Below are positions 14,172 through 15,299 of a stretch of DNA of 15,299 nucleotides, piece by piece. Position 1 is the first letter of the stretch, and each line of letters opens with the position of its first letter. Under the pieces are notes generated by a model, which saw nothing but the letters and a program-made list of their open reading frames with translations, was not told where the DNA came from and searched no databases. The position numbers and the translations under genes were made by a program. Source of the DNA: an uncultured Bacteroidales bacterium (GTDB lineage: Bacteria > Bacteroidota > Bacteroidia > Bacteroidales > UBA932); contig CALCEJ010000085.1 in assembly GCA_937900465.1 (NCBI GenBank), positions 1-15,299 of the forward strand, given 5' to 3'.

Positions 14172-15013
14172 TGGAAAGGAAACAACTTGAAATAATGGCC
14201 CCCGCGGGGAATTTTGAATGTCTCCGCGCCGCGGCCCTCGGGGGCGCGGATTCAGTGTATTTCGGAGTAGGACATCTGAATATGAGGTCTCACTCCGCAA
14301 ACAACTTCTCTCCTTCGGACCTTCCGGAAATTGTACGGATATGCAGGGAATATGGGATGAAATCCTATATGACCCTCAATATCATAATCTATGACGAGGA
14401 AATTCCCCTTGTCCACGAGACCCTCGACGCCGCCCGTACCGCCGGAGTGGATGCCATCATCGCCTCCGACATCGCGGTCATCTCCTATTGCCGGTCCATA
14501 GGCCTCGAGGTCCATATCTCCACCCAGCTGAACATCTCCAACATCGAAGCGCTACGCTTCTACGCCGGTTTTTCGGACGTTGTCGTCCTTGCCCGCGAAC
14601 TGCGGCTGGACCAGGTCCGCCTGATTCACGAGGCCATTGTCAAAGAGGGCATCAAGGGCCCCTCAGGCAATCTTGTAAGGATTGAGATGTTTGTCCACGG
14701 GGCCCTCTGTATGGCCGTTTCCGGGAAATGCTACCTCTCCCTCCAGACATACGGTTCTTCCGCAAACCGCGGAGGATGCCTCCAGGTTTGCCGGAGGGGC
14801 TATGAGGTTACTGACCTTGAGACCGGGAACCGGCTCTTCGTGGACAACAAATACATTATGTCCCCGAAGGACCTCTGTACCGTGGAGTTCCTCGACAAGA
14901 TTGTGGATGCGGGTGTCAGGGTATTCAAAATTGAAGGCCGGGCCCGCAGCGCGGAATATGTCCGCCGTACCGTGGAGTGTTACCGGAAGGCTGCCGGTGC
15001 GGTCGCGGACGGG
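14171..15013 (+). CDS. U32-family peptidase-like protein (RNA hydroxylation type), C-terminally broken
   Basis: Starts MERKQLEIMAPAGNFECLRAA and follows the U32 family well for about 281 residues. The U32 signature EMFVHGALCMAVSGKCYLS lies at 172-190, and four cysteines (180, 187, 203, 207) match the iron-sulfur ligands of the TrhP/RlhA group, which hydroxylate tRNA or rRNA with prephenate-derived chemistry. Later blocks SPKDLCTVEFL and VFKIEGRARSAEYVRRTVECYRKAA are also standard. After about VADG (281) the resemblance stops; the frame stays open to the right edge, but the sequence there is glycine-rich and lacks the family's C-terminal part, roughly a further 130-170 residues. The start shares one base with the polyprenyl synthase stop. 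The gene is real, but its right end here is not its native end. Confidence 0.88.
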
Positions 15014-15030
15014 ATCGGTCGTGACGTCGG
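14995..15030. other. Breakpoint between the U32 gene and antisense foreign coding sequence
   Basis: Left of this interval the plus strand encodes conserved U32 sequence; right of it the plus frame loses family resemblance and the minus strand looks coding. The exact base cannot be fixed because both frames stay open across it. A chimeric assembly near a contig end and a genuine inversion or recombination are both possible. Confidence 0.6.
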
Positions 15031-15299
15031 CGGCGAGCCAGGTGGCATAGCTGAAAGCGGAGGCGTCTCCCGAAAGGGTGAAAATGCGCTTTGTGATCAG
15101 GTAACGCTGCCATGCGGAGAAATAGAACCGGTTGTCGATCATGCAACTGATCTTCTCGCTGCGCCAGCGGCCATACAGGTAGGTTTCTCCTCCCTGGTAA
15201 ATGCCGATGCGTCCGTAATTCGCATCGCGGCTCACGAGTTCATCCCGATGGTCCATCAGGTCCTCCTGCCAAGGAACGGCGGTCGGAGAGGCGGAGACG
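15014..15299 (-). CDS. Fragment of an unrecognised protein reading in from the right edge
   Basis: On the minus strand one frame is open from the window edge leftwards and reads as a plausible protein: PWQEDLMDHRDELVSRD, then YGRIGIYQGGETYLYGRW, then NRFYFSAWQRYLITKRIF and ASAFSYATWLAADVTTDP. It is rich in Tyr, Trp and Phe and its codons end mostly in C or G, like the other genes here. I do not recognise the family. Start and end are both missing: it enters from beyond 15299 and stops being credible near 15013, where the frame runs into the reverse side of the U32 gene. An internal ATG at 15254-15256 is probably not the real start because the frame continues upstream to the edge. Confidence 0.5.

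Noticed and set aside
13176..14300. A 374-codon minus-strand open frame opposite the polyprenyl synthase and U32 genes
   Set aside because: The plus strand carries all catalytic motifs of two known families; the antisense product has no recognisable domain.
1..15299. Defence system, prophage, integron, CRISPR array or SusC/SusD transport pair
   Set aside because: No gene or repeat of these kinds could be identified; all recognised genes are metabolic, chaperone or envelope functions. The unrecognised fragment at the right edge is too short to judge.

Overview
The window looks like chromosomal DNA of a member of the Bacteroidales (Bacteroidota) with a fairly high G+C content. The grounds are the N-terminus of a class II aldolase typical of this order, several lipoproteins and secreted glycoside hydrolases, A-rich leaders without Shine-Dalgarno sequences, and promoters of the Bacteroides type (TTTG, about 20 bases, TAnnTTTG). 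Genus cannot be fixed from the sequence alone. No tRNA, rRNA, CRISPR array, insertion sequence or integrase was seen, and no gap between genes exceeds about 110 bases.

Left part (1-7,880, all minus strand). In transcription order a promoter at 7,849-7,880 drives a small secreted protein of unknown function, a GH3 beta-glucosidase lipoprotein, a 42-residue lipoprotein, and a DUF4886 SGNH-like lipoprotein; the last three overlap at their stop/start codons. A second promoter, crowded with inverted and direct repeats, lies over the end of the DUF4886 gene. It precedes a four-helix membrane protein with a LytTR DNA-binding domain, followed 9 bases later by a secreted GH2 beta-galactosidase. The whole is a compact sugar-release locus (GH3, putative esterase, GH2) with a built-in membrane regulator and no SusC/SusD pair in view. 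At the left edge is the start of fructose-bisphosphate aldolase with its own promoter.

Middle (7,877-13,156, minus strand). groES-groEL ends at a strong intrinsic terminator and is preceded by a region with several inverted repeats. Upstream lies an overlapping three-gene operon: secreted alkaline phosphatase, a DUF3737 beta-helix protein and a MalY/PatB-type C-S lyase/aminotransferase, led by a near-perfect Bacteroides promoter.

Right part (13,171-15,299). Divergent from the phosphatase operon, a polyprenyl diphosphate synthase overlaps a U32-family peptidase-like (RNA hydroxylation type) gene. The U32 reading is convincing only to about 15,013. Beyond that the plus-strand frame stays open but no longer resembles the family, while the minus strand reads as a different, unrecognised protein. 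This is either a chimeric contig end or a real rearrangement.

The points most worth a second look are the 42-residue coupled lipoprotein, the repeat-rich LytTR promoter in front of the regulator/beta-galactosidase pair, the palindromes before groES, and the broken U32 gene.
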